Shown here in pieces: positions 63,521-64,000 of a stretch of DNA of 64,000 nt (the stretch's first letter is position 1; the number at the start of each line of letters is the position of its first letter). The position numbers and the translations under genes are program-made. The notes under the pieces are model-generated. The model worked only from the letters and a program-made list of their open reading frames with translations. It was not told the origin of the DNA and searched no databases. This DNA comes from Limnephilus marmoratus (Eukaryota > Arthropoda > Insecta > Trichoptera > Limnephilidae): NCBI GenBank assembly GCA_917880885.1, contig OU862934.1, positions 32,472,734 through 32,536,733 on the forward strand, written 5' to 3'.

Positions 63521-63712
63521 CTTCCCACTGCGGTACAAGGAGATGGGTTGAAAGAGTCCTACTAGACAGGTCAAAAGGTCTCCCTCTACCAGTCTTTCCC
63601 AATCCGGCTCACCACACAGCAGGTGGGTGCTCACGTCGGCCGCCAATATCTTGACAAACCTCATTCCATGAAATTGGGCACCTCTGCTAAGTCACCAAAT
63701 GTAGCGAACCAC
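63521..63712 (-). mobile_element. SINE2 middle fragment
   Basis: CCTTCCCACTGCGGTACAAG to CCAAATGTAGCGAACCAC; no tail or 5' end. It lies between two RTE fragments. Confidence 0.7.
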
Positions 63713-63716
63713 AAAT

Positions 63717-63822
63717 TTATTCATTATACTACTTTCACTCCTTGCTTCGTTAATTATATGCCTAAACCATCTGAGCGTCCCTTTCTTAATCTTATACATT
63801 ACGCTTACATCAGCAATATATA
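63717..63822 (-). mobile_element. RTE-clade LINE scrap
   Basis: ACCATCTGAGCGTCCCTTTC, then CATTACGCTTACATCAGC, as in 49400-49465. Confidence 0.65.
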
Positions 63823-64000
63823 AATCTCACGTCTATTGAATTTCCGTTGAGTTCTTAGGCCATATACACACGAGTATAATATTATAAATTATTATTCAAT
63901 CTCCAAACCTCTAACTGTAAACGAAATGGCGGCCGTACGAAGACAAATGACTCGCATGATGCTAGTAATGCCGGCCCACCGCTTAACCCGCCTTGTGCCG
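63823..64000. other. Nothing certain at window edge
   Basis: CTTAGGCCATATACACACGA near 63856 could be a TTA plus GGCC-starting PIF-type end, but the other end lies outside the window. Confidence 0.3.

Overview
The window is AT-rich eukaryotic DNA, almost certainly from an insect. I infer this from the transposon set: mariner, hAT, PIF/Harbinger, Penelope-like, RTE and other non-LTR elements, short Helitrons ending in CTAGT, and tRNA-headed SINEs. A moth or butterfly is plausible but not shown. I found no convincing host gene. Nearly everything recognisable is transposable-element sequence, often several insertions deep. 'SINE1', 'SINE2', 'SINE3', 'LINE-X', 'family C/D/E' are working names used only here.

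Layout. 1-13 kb: non-LTR reverse-transcriptase remains, a 40-bp minisatellite hit by LINEs, several Helitrons (one carrying a PIF/Harbinger insertion), and an unidentified coding-like relic at 8.4-8.8 kb. 13-15 kb: a 1.14-kb palindrome made of two identical head-to-head Penelope-like 3' ends, each with a GIY-YIG endonuclease domain and a hammerhead-like motif. 15-36 kb: a dense field of SINE1/SINE2 copies, LINE-X 3' ends that share their tail with SINE2, an RTE element split by a foldback element with minisatellite tips, and several TIR elements. 36-45 kb: more LINE 3' ends and a retroposon with a GC-rich variable repeat. 45-50 kb: a Tc1/mariner-like relic, a PIF/Harbinger element with a transposase remnant, and a deleted mariner whose right end was later hit by an RTE element. 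50-55 kb: a TIR element with an apparent 6-bp target duplication, a LINE and Helitrons. 55.5-58.4 kb: a complete hAT element with an almost uninterrupted transposase, the best-preserved gene here. 58-64 kb: a PIF/Harbinger MITE, a foldback element with a tRNA-like core, SINEs and RTE ends.

How the parts relate. Non-autonomous elements sit beside sequences that could have mobilised them: SINE2 shares its 3' tail with LINE-X, MITE-like elements have hAT- or PIF-type ends and target duplications, and RTE ends carry TTAG-type tails. Several insertions can be ordered in time from target-site duplications. All coordinates and motifs come from reading the sequence by eye; family names rest on recognised protein motifs and end structures and not on database searches.
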